Source: Mantamonas sphyraenae (Eukaryota > CRuMs > Mantamonadidae). From it: 64,000 nucleotides of DNA. Positions 1 to 9,270 of the stretch are shown here, piece after piece (the first letter of the stretch is position 1; each line of letters opens with the position of its first letter). The position numbers and the translations under genes were made by a program. Below the pieces are notes generated by a model. The model saw only the letters and a program-made list of their open reading frames with translations. It did not search any database and was not told the origin of the DNA. The DNA is taken from NCBI GenBank assembly GCA_026936335.1, contig JAPMXV010000037.1, positions 186,001-250,000 on the forward strand, given 5' to 3'.

Positions 1-2798
1 GATGAGCATGCGGTTGGACTCGAGCATGCCAGGGTGGGCCATCATGCATGACCAAACGCCACGCCAACGTGGCATCTGCTGGCTTGCAAAGCGTGCGTTG
101 TCCACGTGTGCACACAGCAACTCCATCAGGGCAAACAGCTGCATGGCCATGGCCACATCGCTCGCGTGGTCGCTGCTGCACCGATTCACCTTGTGCACCA
201 GGGCAAGTATCAATGGCTCGCTCACAAACGACTCGCAATTCACCACCTGTTCACGGTAGGCGCTGTACGTGGCCACAAACCCGGCAATGGTCGTCGGACG
301 GCCTGATTCGTATGCCTCTCGTTCCATGCTGCTTTCCTTGGCCACATGCACATCCTCATCGTCGTCGTCGTTCTGGTCGTCTTCTTCGTCATCGTCGTCA
401 TCATCATGGATTTGGCGATCATCCGTTGCCTCCAGCTCACCGTGTGTGTGGATTCCAGCTTGCTGCTTTTCCTCAGCAGTGCGCAGATCCTGTACAATGG
501 CCATCAGCTGCTGGATGGACCATTCCACCGCACGATCATCGTCGTAGTACACCTGTCGTGTGTGGCTGCTCATTTCGAGCAGCGTACGATACTCCTTGAC
601 ACGCCTTCGATCAAACCCCACTGCCCGTTGCAAGTCCTCGTCGACCACGTCGACAGGATCCGGATGGACCTGCACATCCGCATGCTGGCCATTGTGATGC
701 CCCGCCTGCCACATCACGCCTCCGTCGATGACGGCGATGCCATCATCTTGTGGTTGCTGCTGCAGATCGAGCACATACAAAGGCTCATCGTCTTCGTCGT
801 CACTGTCTGCAAGCAGATGGACGCCTGTGTCGAGCAGCTTGGCGCGCTGCTCCTCAATCAGCGCCTCCCACTTGGCCTGCACAACAAAGAGCTGGCTGGC
901 AAAGGGCAGCTGCGAGCCCACCTGTCTCACAATGGGGTTGGTTTCGCCCATGTACACGAGTAGTTGGAAGCACCGGTGCACCAAATCGTATGACTTGAAG
1001 TGGGCGTGGATGAGGGCGGGCAACAAGCCCAGGCCGCCGTGTTGCACAACGGCAGGCAGTGCAGAGGGCACATCCACCACAATGCTCACACATGCACTCA
1101 CGCACCAGTAGCTCATCCACGCGTCGTGTTGGTTGGCAGCAAGCCACCCAAACACCAGTCGGATGGCACCTAGCCTGTGTGCTGTCCATGCATTTGCCTT
1201 GCAGCGTGTCAAATAAGTTAATGCCTGCAAAGCCAATGTGGCCGCCTCCTGCGTCTCTGCGTCGTCGTCCTTCTGCTCCTCGTTCCTGTCATCCACGTGC
1301 GACTGACGGCCCTCGTCACTACTGGACGCTTCCGGGTTCGCATGCAGTGTATGAGTCAAAAAGTACATCACTGCCTTGACGGCACGCTTGCTACGGAACG
1401 CAGGGTGGTTTGTCATCAGCTCGCGTTCCGATGCATATCGCCTGCAAAACGCACGAAGGTGACCCAAGTGCAAGCCCATTGCACTGTCACTCTCTGTCTC
1501 GTTGCCATGTGCCCCCTCTGTCTGTATCCCCTGCCTCAGCGTGTATGTCAACTCAGCCATGTGATCACGATGCGCCTGCTCGACGTCGGCGGCAAGCTCT
1601 TGCGGCGGCTGCATCTGTTGTTGTTGTTCCTCCGATGGTTGCCCCGCCTGCGGATTGCTGCTGCTTGCAGCCATGGACGTCACAGAGCCAAGCATGGAGC
1701 TGAGAGAGTCGACGTGGCCGGCATTGGCCTTGTCGAGGATGGCCACCAATCGCGAACGCACCGCATGCATGCCTGGCCTGTCATGAGGGTCAGGTTTGGT
1801 ACACAATGTGGCCAAATCCATGATGGCAATGCGTGCGGGGGCATGTGCGAAATTGAGCATCATCGCATGGAGTGTGTCGCGCACGTGTTGCAAGCCTGCC
1901 ATCGCGTTGCAGCCGCTCACCATCTCCAGCATCACCATGCCCAGCGAAAACACGTCGTGCTTGCGAGTGTACAGCACATTGGCGCGCAGAAGGTCCGGCG
2001 ACGTGAATTCGTAGTGGGTGGTTGTCGACACAAATCCGACGTCCTTGTCGCCGCTGCCGCCGCTGCTGCCGCCGCGCTGCTGCTGAATTTGAGCGACGGA
2101 AGGCCATAGTCCATCAGGACGAGTGAGTGAGCGGGCGAGTCGCGGTCCACAGCCACACTGTGGGTGCTTAGTGAGCCGTGCAGGATGTCGTTGTCGTGGA
2201 TGAAGCACAGCGTGTCCACCAGTGACATGAGCATGGGCGCCAAGGTCGCAAACGGCACAGCGTGGCCCTGAAGCATGGCACCCTCTCCCTCACGTCCATA
2301 CTCCATCGAAGAAGAAGCACCCTTGGAGGAAGCCCCGTTCCCACCGCTTCCACGGCTGCTGCTGCTGCTCGTACCGTGGCCGTTGACAAGGCTGTCCAGG
2401 GTCAACCGCGGCTGGGAAGCATCCTTTGACCTCCGTTCTGCCAGAAACTGCCGCAGCGAGCAGAATGTGGACGGGAGGGGATCGTAGAACAGCGAATACG
2501 TGTCTTGGTCCATGCATGCGTGTGTGAGTTTGTGCAGATGGTCGTGGTCTAGCTTGGATGCTCTTGCTTGGCCCACAAGGGCTTCCACCTCGCTCAGTCG
2601 CTCCGGTTCTCGCCACAGTGACACCATCCACTTTGGCCCGTCTGCTATCCGCACCAAACGCGGGTCTCCCATCGCGCTCTCGAACCGTTGCGCGTATGGC
2701 AGGGCCATGCTTTCGGAGGTGAGCAGTGCCACCACGTCCTCCTTGCGCACGGTCGCCATTGGCTCTGCCAGCGCGGTGGTACCTCCAAAGGACACCAT
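1..2798 (-). CDS. Degenerate protein kinase with ARM-like C-terminal region (partial, 3' end off window)
   Basis: Reads leftward from ATG 2798 and is still open at base 1, so the C-terminus is missing. The first ~230 codons look like a kinase domain with a degraded core: the catalytic loop reads HGSL instead of HRDL, followed by MDYG in the DFG position. After about position 2050 the kinase C-lobe continues in a different frame (SPDLL as APE-like, DVFSLGMVM as the DxWSLG helix). Next come helical, ARM/HEAT-like stretches (for example LPALIHAHF near 1000) and acidic Asp-rich loops. The frame change lies in a GCG/GCA repeat at about 2043-2080, is equivalent to one missing base, and has no plausible GT-AG intron. 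The layout recalls STKLD1-type kinase-like ARM proteins; probably a pseudokinase scaffold. Family assignment is tentative. Confidence 0.6.
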
Positions 2799-2931
2799 CG
2801 TTGTCTGGGCATGATGACCATGTCACGTGTGTGTGTGTGTGTGTTGGATGGGTGCCACATGCAGGACACAGTGGAAGCAAGAAGCATGCCCTGCCCCAAC
2901 CACACGAAACACACGAGCACCACCTGTCAAC
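2799..2931. promoter_or_regulatory. Divergent intergenic region with (TG)n tract
   Basis: 133 bases separate the start codons of the kinase-like gene (leftward) and methionine aminopeptidase (rightward), so both promoters must lie here or overlap the 5' UTRs. A short TG repeat sits at about 2827-2844. No TATA-like box is obvious. The promoter role is inferred from gene orientation only. Confidence 0.4.
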
Positions 2932-4314
2932 ATGTCCGTGTCAGGAAAGATCTGCGCCACGCCCGACTGTGGCAAACCTGCAGCGTTCAAGTGCCCCACG
3001 TGCACCAAGCTGGAGGCCGGAGACACGTTCTTCCACTCGCAAGAGTGCTTCAAGGGCTACTGGAAGGAGCACAACAAGTATCACAAGCTGAGTACGTCGT
3101 ACAGCAGCGTGCACCCACGCGTCTCTGAGCCCACAATCCGCTGGTTGGATGTGCACCAAGTCGGCGCTGGGCATGGCAGGCCAGCCGGAAAGCGGCGCCC
3201 CCTTGCATTGCAACCCAACGCTGACCCGAACGGGCTTCCCTGCACTCCACCGACCCACACCCACACCCACACACCCTGGAACACACGCACAGTCAAACAG
3301 ATGCGCAAGAAGGCCGAAGAGTCTGCCAACAGCACAGAGACCAAGTGGGACAACAGCTGGGTGGAGGGCTTTGAGTTTACGTCGGACTTGCGGCCCGGGA
3401 AAATCTCGGAGCTGCTCACCGTGCCCAGCAACATCGAGAAGCCCGACTATGCGCTGACGGGCATCCCGCAGAGTGAAGAGGAGGAGGGCCCGGGTATCAA
3501 GGTGCTGAACGAGGAGGAGATCGAGGGAATGCGCAAGGTGTGCAAGTTGTCGCGGGAGGTGTTGGACATCGCCGCCGCCGCCCTGGACGTCGGTGTGACA
3601 CCCGACGAAATCGACAAGATTGTGCACCAGGCATGCTTGGACAGGGATGCCTATCCGTCGCCTCTGAACTACCGTGGCTTCCCCAAGTCGGTGTGCATCT
3701 CGCGCAACGAGGTGGTGTGCCACGGCATCCCGGATGATCTGCCCTTTGAGGATGGTGACATTGTCAACATCGACGTGTCGTTGTACCACGGCGGCTTCCA
3801 CGGCGACCTGAATGCCACATACTACGTGGGTACGCCGTCGGAGGAGAGCATCCACCTTGTGGAGAGCACACGCGAGTGCCTCAAAAAGGCCATCGACATC
3901 TGCGGTCCGGGACAGCCCTTCCGCGAGTGTGGCAACGTCATTTCCAGGTATGCCAAGAAGCAGAAGCTGGGTGTGGTGCGTGCCTTTTGTGGCCACGGCG
4001 TCAACCAGATCTTCCACGCCAACCCCAACGTGCCGCACTACGCCAAGAACAAGGCACCTGGTGTGATGAAACCCGGCATGACGTTTACCATTGAGCCGAT
4101 GATCAACGAGGGTGACCACCAGGTACACATGTGGGGCGATGGCTGGACCGCCACCACAAAGGGCGGCCGCTCCGCACAGTTTGAGCACACTCTGCTCGTC
4201 ACCGAGGACGGTGTGGAGATCCTTACGGGTCCTTGGGATGAGGGACCTTATGCAGAGGGCAAGGGAAAGTCTGAAGAGGGCAAGTCGTCATCGGAGTCGT
4301 CGTCGTCGTCGTGA
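2932..4314 (+). CDS. METAP1: Methionine aminopeptidase 1 (cytosolic type, zinc-finger N-terminus)
   Basis: Removes initiator methionine from nascent proteins at the ribosome. Two exons: 2932-3091 and 3293-4314; the GTACGT...CACAG intron of 201 bases is in phase and stop-free. Residues ~8-55 hold the MYND-like C6H2 finger (CATPDC, CPTC, FHSQECF) seen in eukaryotic type 1 enzymes. The catalytic fold carries the expected metal ligands: Asp pair in NIDVSLYHGGFHGDLN, His in FCGHGV, Glu in TIEPM, Glu in QFEHTLL, plus substrate His in VVCHGIP. A Ser/Glu-rich tail ends the protein (about 427 aa spliced). ATG 2932 was chosen because the finger begins just after it; upstream in-frame ATGs lie across a TG repeat. 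Its stop is 23 bases from the stop of the convergent BTB gene. Confidence 0.93.
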   Translation: MSVSGKICATPDCGKPAAFKCPTCTKLEAGDTFFHSQECFKGYWKEHNKYHKLSTSYSSVHPRVSEPTIRWLDVHQVGAGHGRPAGKRRPLALQPNADPNGLPCTPPTHTHTHTPWNTRTVKQMRKKAEESANSTETKWDNSWVEGFEFTSDLRPGKISELLTVPSNIEKPDYALTGIPQSEEEEGPGIKVLNEEEIEGMRKVCKLSREVLDIAAAALDVGVTPDEIDKIVHQACLDRDAYPSPLNYRGFPKSVCISRNEVVCHGIPDDLPFEDGDIVNIDVSLYHGGFHGDLNATYYVGTPSEESIHLVESTRECLKKAIDICGPGQPFRECGNVISRYAKKQKLGVVRAFCGHGVNQIFHANPNVPHYAKNKAPGVMKPGMTFTIEPMINEGDHQVHMWGDGWTATTKGGRSAQFEHTLLVTEDGVEILTGPWDEGPYAEGKGKSEEGKSSSESSSSS

Positions 4315-4337
4315 GAAGAACAGTGCAAATTGTGTCT

Positions 4338-5549
4338 TCATTCCCACTTTTGGAATCGCCATTCTCGGAAGGCGCTGCGGCTGCTGTTGAGCTCGCGCAG
4401 GTAGAGTCTGTGACCGTTGTCTGTAAAGAAGCCCATCATGGTGTGTGTCTTCATGGGGCCGTCGCCAATGCTGCCGACGTCCAAGATGACGCAGTTGTTC
4501 TCCACACGGACCACGCCACGACGCAGGTTGTCTGCGTACCATTGGGCATGGGAGCCGAGGAGACCATTGCGTGTGGTCCAGCTGTCCGGAAGGGTGGACA
4601 TGTGCATGGAGGTGCGCAGGTTTGCCTCTGCGTACTCGCCTGCACTGTACATCATGGACATGGTCCCCTGCGGCGGCATGCCACTGGCACGATTGTACAA
4701 CGCCTCTTCGTCACGCGAGTCCAGAGACTGCACCACTTCATCCTCCTCGATGCCCAGCTGCTTGAGCATCTGTTCCAGCGTGTCAAACTCCTGCACATAG
4801 CTCTCGGTGCGCAGCACATCCCGCACAGAGCCAAACTCCATCTCCACTTCTTGCACGTCTTCGCTGTAGTGGCCATCGCCCGAGGACGATGAGGAAGAGG
4901 ACGATGAAGAGGAAGAGGAGGACGACGAAGCGCCTGCCTCTCCCACCGCCACTTCCTCGTCCTCCGCAACTCCGACTTGCGCCGCCTGCGCTTCCCCCGC
5001 GTCTCCATCCTGCGCCTCACCCTGCTCCTGCGCCTCCCGGGCCTCCTGAGCCTCCATTGCCAACACTTGCTCCATCTGTGCACGCTCCTGTGCCATGCGT
5101 CGCCGGTCGCGGCTGCCGATGTAAATCGCCATCGCCTGCTGTGTTTCCTCCTGCAGGAAGCAGCCTGCAGACAGTTGGGCAAACATGGGCTTGTTGCGCA
5201 GCTTGCTTGTGTACTGGCGTTCGTACGAAGAGGTCATGATGTCGATGAGGTGGTCCACCAGGTCCATGAGCAGGTAGAACTTGGCTTCGACAATCAGCGC
5301 CGACATGGGCACGTCCTTGGGCAGGTGCACCTTGCCAGTGCGGAGAAAGTGCAGCACAGGCGCAAACAGGTCTCCGTCTCGATCGATAAAGATGTTGCCC
5401 TGCTTGTCCAGCGTCACGTCGTGGCTCGAGTCTTCTCCGCTCGCGTATCGCTGCAGCATGCTAAAGTAGTTCTCGTACTTGCACAGGGTCGACCATGTGG
5501 TCTGGAACAGGCGCCCACCCACGTTCAGGCACACTACGTTGTCGCTCAT
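4338..5549 (-). CDS. BTB/POZ (T1-type, KCTD-like) domain protein
   Basis: 403 residues, single exon, start at ATG 5549 directly before the BTB domain (residues 2-100, NVVCLNVGG ... ALIVEAKFYLL), which is the T1/KCTD subtype that forms oligomers and often recruits cullin-3 ligases. The middle is Gln/Glu/Ala-rich, probably coiled coil, followed by a run of about 16 serines at roughly 4870-4925. The C-terminal 90 residues (VILDVGSIGDGP ... LYLREL) look folded, but I do not recognise the domain. The upstream in-frame extension to 5684 has no protein-like character and was left out. A Cul3 adaptor role is a family-based inference. Confidence 0.8.
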   Translation of the reverse strand: MSDNVVCLNVGGRLFQTTWSTLCKYENYFSMLQRYASGEDSSHDVTLDKQGNIFIDRDGDLFAPVLHFLRTGKVHLPKDVPMSALIVEAKFYLLMDLVDHLIDIMTSSYERQYTSKLRNKPMFAQLSAGCFLQEETQQAMAIYIGSRDRRRMAQERAQMEQVLAMEAQEAREAQEQGEAQDGDAGEAQAAQVGVAEDEEVAVGEAGASSSSSSSSSSSSSSSSGDGHYSEDVQEVEMEFGSVRDVLRTESYVQEFDTLEQMLKQLGIEEDEVVQSLDSRDEEALYNRASGMPPQGTMSMMYSAGEYAEANLRTSMHMSTLPDSWTTRNGLLGSHAQWYADNLRRGVVRVENNCVILDVGSIGDGPMKTHTMMGFFTDNGHRLYLRELNSSRSAFREWRFQKWE

Positions 5550-5658
5550 GGGTGGAAGGGGAAAGGGTGTGGGGTTTTGGTTTTGGATGGAAGAGCCATC
5601 GCGGCCCCTGTTGAGGTGCACACCCACACATCCACACAACCACTCACATCCTGCTTTT

Positions 5659-8349
5659 TCATTTGGATTGCATGGCCCCCGCAATTCTCACGCGCACAGG
5701 CCCGCCTTCAGTGGCCGCGTATTCGCGGAGCGCGTTGAGGTCCTTTGCGTTCTTCACGCGGCACACCTTGGAGTCATGAGATCGCTTGTAGGTCGCCTTG
5801 AACCTGTCGGACACACCCAGGTGCTTGATGATCCAGCGCCGGAACGCTGCGTGAGAGAGGTCGTTCGGGACCGGCATCTCCACGTCGTCGACCAGAGCTT
5901 TGTGCTCCAGGACGAGGGTGATGTCGGCGTTGGTGGACGACGTGGTGATGGATGAGGATGAGGATGAGGAGGATGAGGATGAGGTGGTGGTGGTGGCGGT
6001 GTTCCCACCGCTGTTGTTGCTGCGGTTGCTGTTGCTCTGCTGGCTGTGGCTGCTCGGTTGCGATTTGGACTTCTTCTTCTTCTTGTTGCCACCATTGCCC
6101 TTGAACCTGTCCATGATCTCCAGCATCTCAATATCGCCGTACATGCGCGCGATTTCCAGAGGCGAAAGGCCTTGAACGCGGAGTCTTGCATCCGCACCGC
6201 CTTCAAGCAGCGCCTCTGCTTCATCCAACAGCCCCTCCGAAGCAGCTAGAAACAAAGGAGTGACGCCTTGGGAGCGTTTCTGGTCAGGGTTGGCTCCATG
6301 GGCCAGCAGGACGCGGATGATGTCCGGATGCCCATGCACGGTGGCCATGTGGAGCGGCGCGACCCTGTCCATGTGGCGAGCGAGCGTGTGGTCTGCACCA
6401 GCCTCCAGAAGGACCTCGACGCACCGGAGATTGCCGCACTCGGAGGCGACGAGCAGCGGGGTGACGCCGTCGTCAATGTCCCTGCAGTTTGCATCGAATC
6501 CGGAATCCAGCAGCATCCGCAGCATCTCAGGCTCCCCTTCTTGAGCAGCCATGCGCACTGAATGTTGAGTGTTGTCGATGATGTTGCGGATGTCGTGTTG
6601 CAGCAGCCACTCGACCATGGCCTTGTTGCGTCGCACCACAGAGACAAACAACAGATCGACTCCGTAGCGGTCCTGCGTGTGCAGGGGTACACCTGCCTTT
6701 TCCAAAGCTTCGACAATGGCGACGTGGCCCTTCTTGGCGGCAATGGTGATGGGCACGTCGTCTCCCCATTCGGCGTCGAGGTCTGCGCCGGCCTCAACCA
6801 TCACCTCGATCATTGCCGCGTTGTCTTTCTGCTCGCAAGCGTAGTACACCATGGGCTTTCCCAGCACCTGAATGTTGCGCACATTGCCTCCATGACGCTC
6901 GAGCAACAGGCGCACGCTTTTCTCGGCACCCTGGTTGATGGCACACGACAGCGCCGTCATACCCATGGTTGCTTCGGCATGGATGTCCTGACCCTGTTCG
7001 AGCATGTACTCCAGAATGTCTGGCTTGTTGGCAGTGGTCGCAATCATCAGCGCGGTGAGTCCCGCGGGCATGGGACCGTCGAGGTCAGCACCGTGTTTGC
7101 GCAGCAGCTCGACGCACTCGATGCTGCCGCTGGAGATTGCACATGCCAGGGCAGACGGACGAGACTCGCTCTGCTGGGTTGCATCTGCTCCGCGCTGCAG
7201 AAGTAGAGTGAGAGTCTCCAGGTGGGATTCGGAAGCAGCAATCATGAGTGCGGTCCTGCCATCCATTCCTGCGTGCTCCAGCTCCGCACCCGCGTCGAGA
7301 AGAGCGGTTACGCAGGATGTACAGCCACGGTTGGCAGCCGCGTGCAACGGCGTGGCACCCATGGGTCCTTCGTGGTGTGCAGGCGCACCTGCGCAAGCAG
7401 GAGCTTCACGCACGCGTCACTGCCCACCTCTGCGGCCGCGTAAATGGCGCTGCCTCCGCTGTCTGCCACATAATCGGCCCGTGCACCACAATCGAGCAGC
7501 TTTTGCACAGAGGCTGCGTTGGAGGAACCAGCCGCTTCCACCAATGGCGTGAATCCAGTTCCAGGGTCTACGTTGACGTCTGCTCCTGCATCCACCAGCA
7601 GTTGGATGATCTGAGGCCCCGCTTCCTCGTTGCTGCATCGTGCAGCACTGCACAGAGGAGCTCCACCGGCAAAGGTCAGGTCGACTTGATTGCCCAGCTG
7701 CAACGCAACCGTGTCCACGTCTCCACTCTCGCATGCGTTGATCAACACATACATAGGGTTCGATTCGTCCTTTTCTTCCATCAGCTTGTCCAATTCAGGA
7801 AAGGTGGGGGCTTTCACAGCCGCTGCCCGATCCCTCACGTCGGCAAGCTCGGTGATCCTTTCAACCAACACCGTGGCCATCTGAATGCCTGTCTCAAGCG
7901 GCGCAGCACCCACTTCACAGCATGCAGTGATCAGATTGTCGATGCACTTCTCCGGGTCGACACTGACCTCGCGCGCAGAGCCCGGACTTTTCATGAGGAG
8001 TTCGAGCAGACCCATGTCTCTCGACACTGCCTCCAGCACAACGGGGTCGTCCCATACCATGGGCATGTTCTCTGGATCTCGAAGAACCTCTTCGAGCGCC
8101 ACGTTGTTGCGAACGAACGCCCATTGCCGCAATTGATCCTGAAAGTTCGAGTCAGCTGACAGCTGCCCATCTGGACACCTTCTCACAAGTGCAGAAGACC
8201 ACAAACACGTCTTCCAGGCGATCAACAACGAGAATTGCACCTGTGAATCGTCTGATTGTGTCTCACACACTGACACTGGCAAGAACGGAAAGTGCGAGAT
8301 GCAAAGAATCAGGAAACGTCCGGGAACCACTCACCTCGTCGACGGACAT
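5659..8349 (-). CDS. Ankyrin-repeat protein with PB1-like C-terminal domain (one frame break)
   Basis: Exon 1 is only five codons (8335-8349, MSVDE), followed by a 196-base intron (GTGAGT...TTTCAG) and a long exon 5659-8138. At least ten ankyrin repeats (GATPLHAAANRG, GRTALMIAAS, GVTPLLVASECG and others) fill roughly residues 190-640. A Lys run, an Asn/Ser/Thr linker and a ~75-residue C-terminal module follow; in that module ITLVLEHKAL, FKATYKRS and DLNALREYA fit the PB1 interaction fold. The frame shifts by the equivalent of one missing base at about 7388 (KLLLAQ to GAPAHHEGPMG), inside one ankyrin repeat. Probably a scaffold; partners unknown. About 830 aa if the break is a sequencing error. 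Confidence 0.78.
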
Positions 8350-8420
8350 GATTCTCTATGCTCGTGAATGTAGTCTTTGTTCAGGGCTCTCTGTTTCTCC
8401 TGTTTTTCGGGCTGTGAGGG

Positions 8421-9146
8421 ATGAGTACGCTGTCTGACGTTCTCAAAAACTTGGGGTTGTGTGCAGCAGCGCACGCAATCCAAACCTCTCAACAGTGCAT
8501 GGACGTCCCCTCTCTGCGCCGTAGGCTGGCCCAGGCTGCGTCTACATTGGAACAAATCGAGGTTGGCATGGCACACATGCGGGATGGCGCACAGAGCAGT
8601 GCGCTGGAAGAGGTGCACGCGTTCCTTGCCTCTCTTGACACCAGCAACCGCGCCTACATGGATGCCATCCAACGAGTACACAAACAGCGGCGCAACAAGC
8701 GCTGGCGCAAGCGCAGACGAGCCAAGTGGCGGCAAGAGGTGCAGGAGCGGCAGGCCAAGATTGAGGCCGAAGTTGACGCTCAGCACCGCAAGCGCCAGGA
8801 CAGGCTACAGAAGGTTCGACAGGCTTCATCTTCGTCTTCCTCATCCTCCTCATCTTCCTCATCGTCCACCTCCACCTCCAACCCCGCTCCTCCTGTACAG
8901 CACGCCGTCGAGGACTCCAGCGGTTTGTGGCCTGTGCTCCGCTCGCCGCTGGGTGTGCCCAGCTTTGACTACTGCACCCTGCCGTACCACGCAGGCAGCC
9001 ATGCCTTTCAACAACGACGTGCGCAGTGGAACCGGTACCGTGTGTCCCGTGGGCGCGAGCCTCCGGGAAAATTGCTGGCTGCAGGCGAGGTGATCCCAGC
9101 GAGCGCCGACTGGGCCCAGTTTGCCGTCTTCCATCCCATGCAATAA
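8421..9146 (+). CDS. PDCD7: PDCD7 / U11-59K-like minor spliceosome protein
   Basis: 241 residues, single exon. Basic coiled-coil middle (KRWRKRRRAKWRQEVQER), a run of about 14 Ser, then a C-terminal ~55-residue block ending RRAQWNRYRVSRG ... PASADWAQF. In PDCD7, the 59K protein of the U11/U12 di-snRNP, the conserved C-terminal block has the same layout: Arg-Arg-x-Trp-x-x-Tyr, a Gly/Pro turn, then a Ser-x-x-Trp-Ala end. The protein is shorter than animal PDCD7 (about 485 aa). Divergently arranged with the ankyrin gene, 71 bases between starts. If correct it implies U12-type splicing, but no intron in this window shows a U12 donor. Confidence 0.55.
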   Translation: MSTLSDVLKNLGLCAAAHAIQTSQQCMDVPSLRRRLAQAASTLEQIEVGMAHMRDGAQSSALEEVHAFLASLDTSNRAYMDAIQRVHKQRRNKRWRKRRRAKWRQEVQERQAKIEAEVDAQHRKRQDRLQKVRQASSSSSSSSSSSSSSTSTSNPAPPVQHAVEDSSGLWPVLRSPLGVPSFDYCTLPYHAGSHAFQQRRAQWNRYRVSRGREPPGKLLAAGEVIPASADWAQFAVFHPMQ

Positions 9147-9270
9147 GAGTCACTCTGCACCGTTTTATGTGTATCCAGCAGCCAACGAATCTGTTGGCCT
9201 GCTCACTCGCTGCAACACACGCTTTTGCCCGCGCCTCGTCAGCTTCTTTGGGAAAGCAACCTCCTCGGCG

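Noticed and set aside
2941-4188. 415-codon open frame antisense to methionine aminopeptidase
   Set aside because: Shadow frame; covers the intron as well as the exons and has no family motif.
7381-7413. Splitting the first ankyrin gene into two overlapping genes
   Set aside because: The break falls inside one ankyrin repeat and both sides complete it, so one gene with an indel is more likely.
7745-7765. tRNA B-box-like GGTTCGATTCG
   Set aside because: Inside ankyrin coding sequence; no A-box or cloverleaf stems around it.
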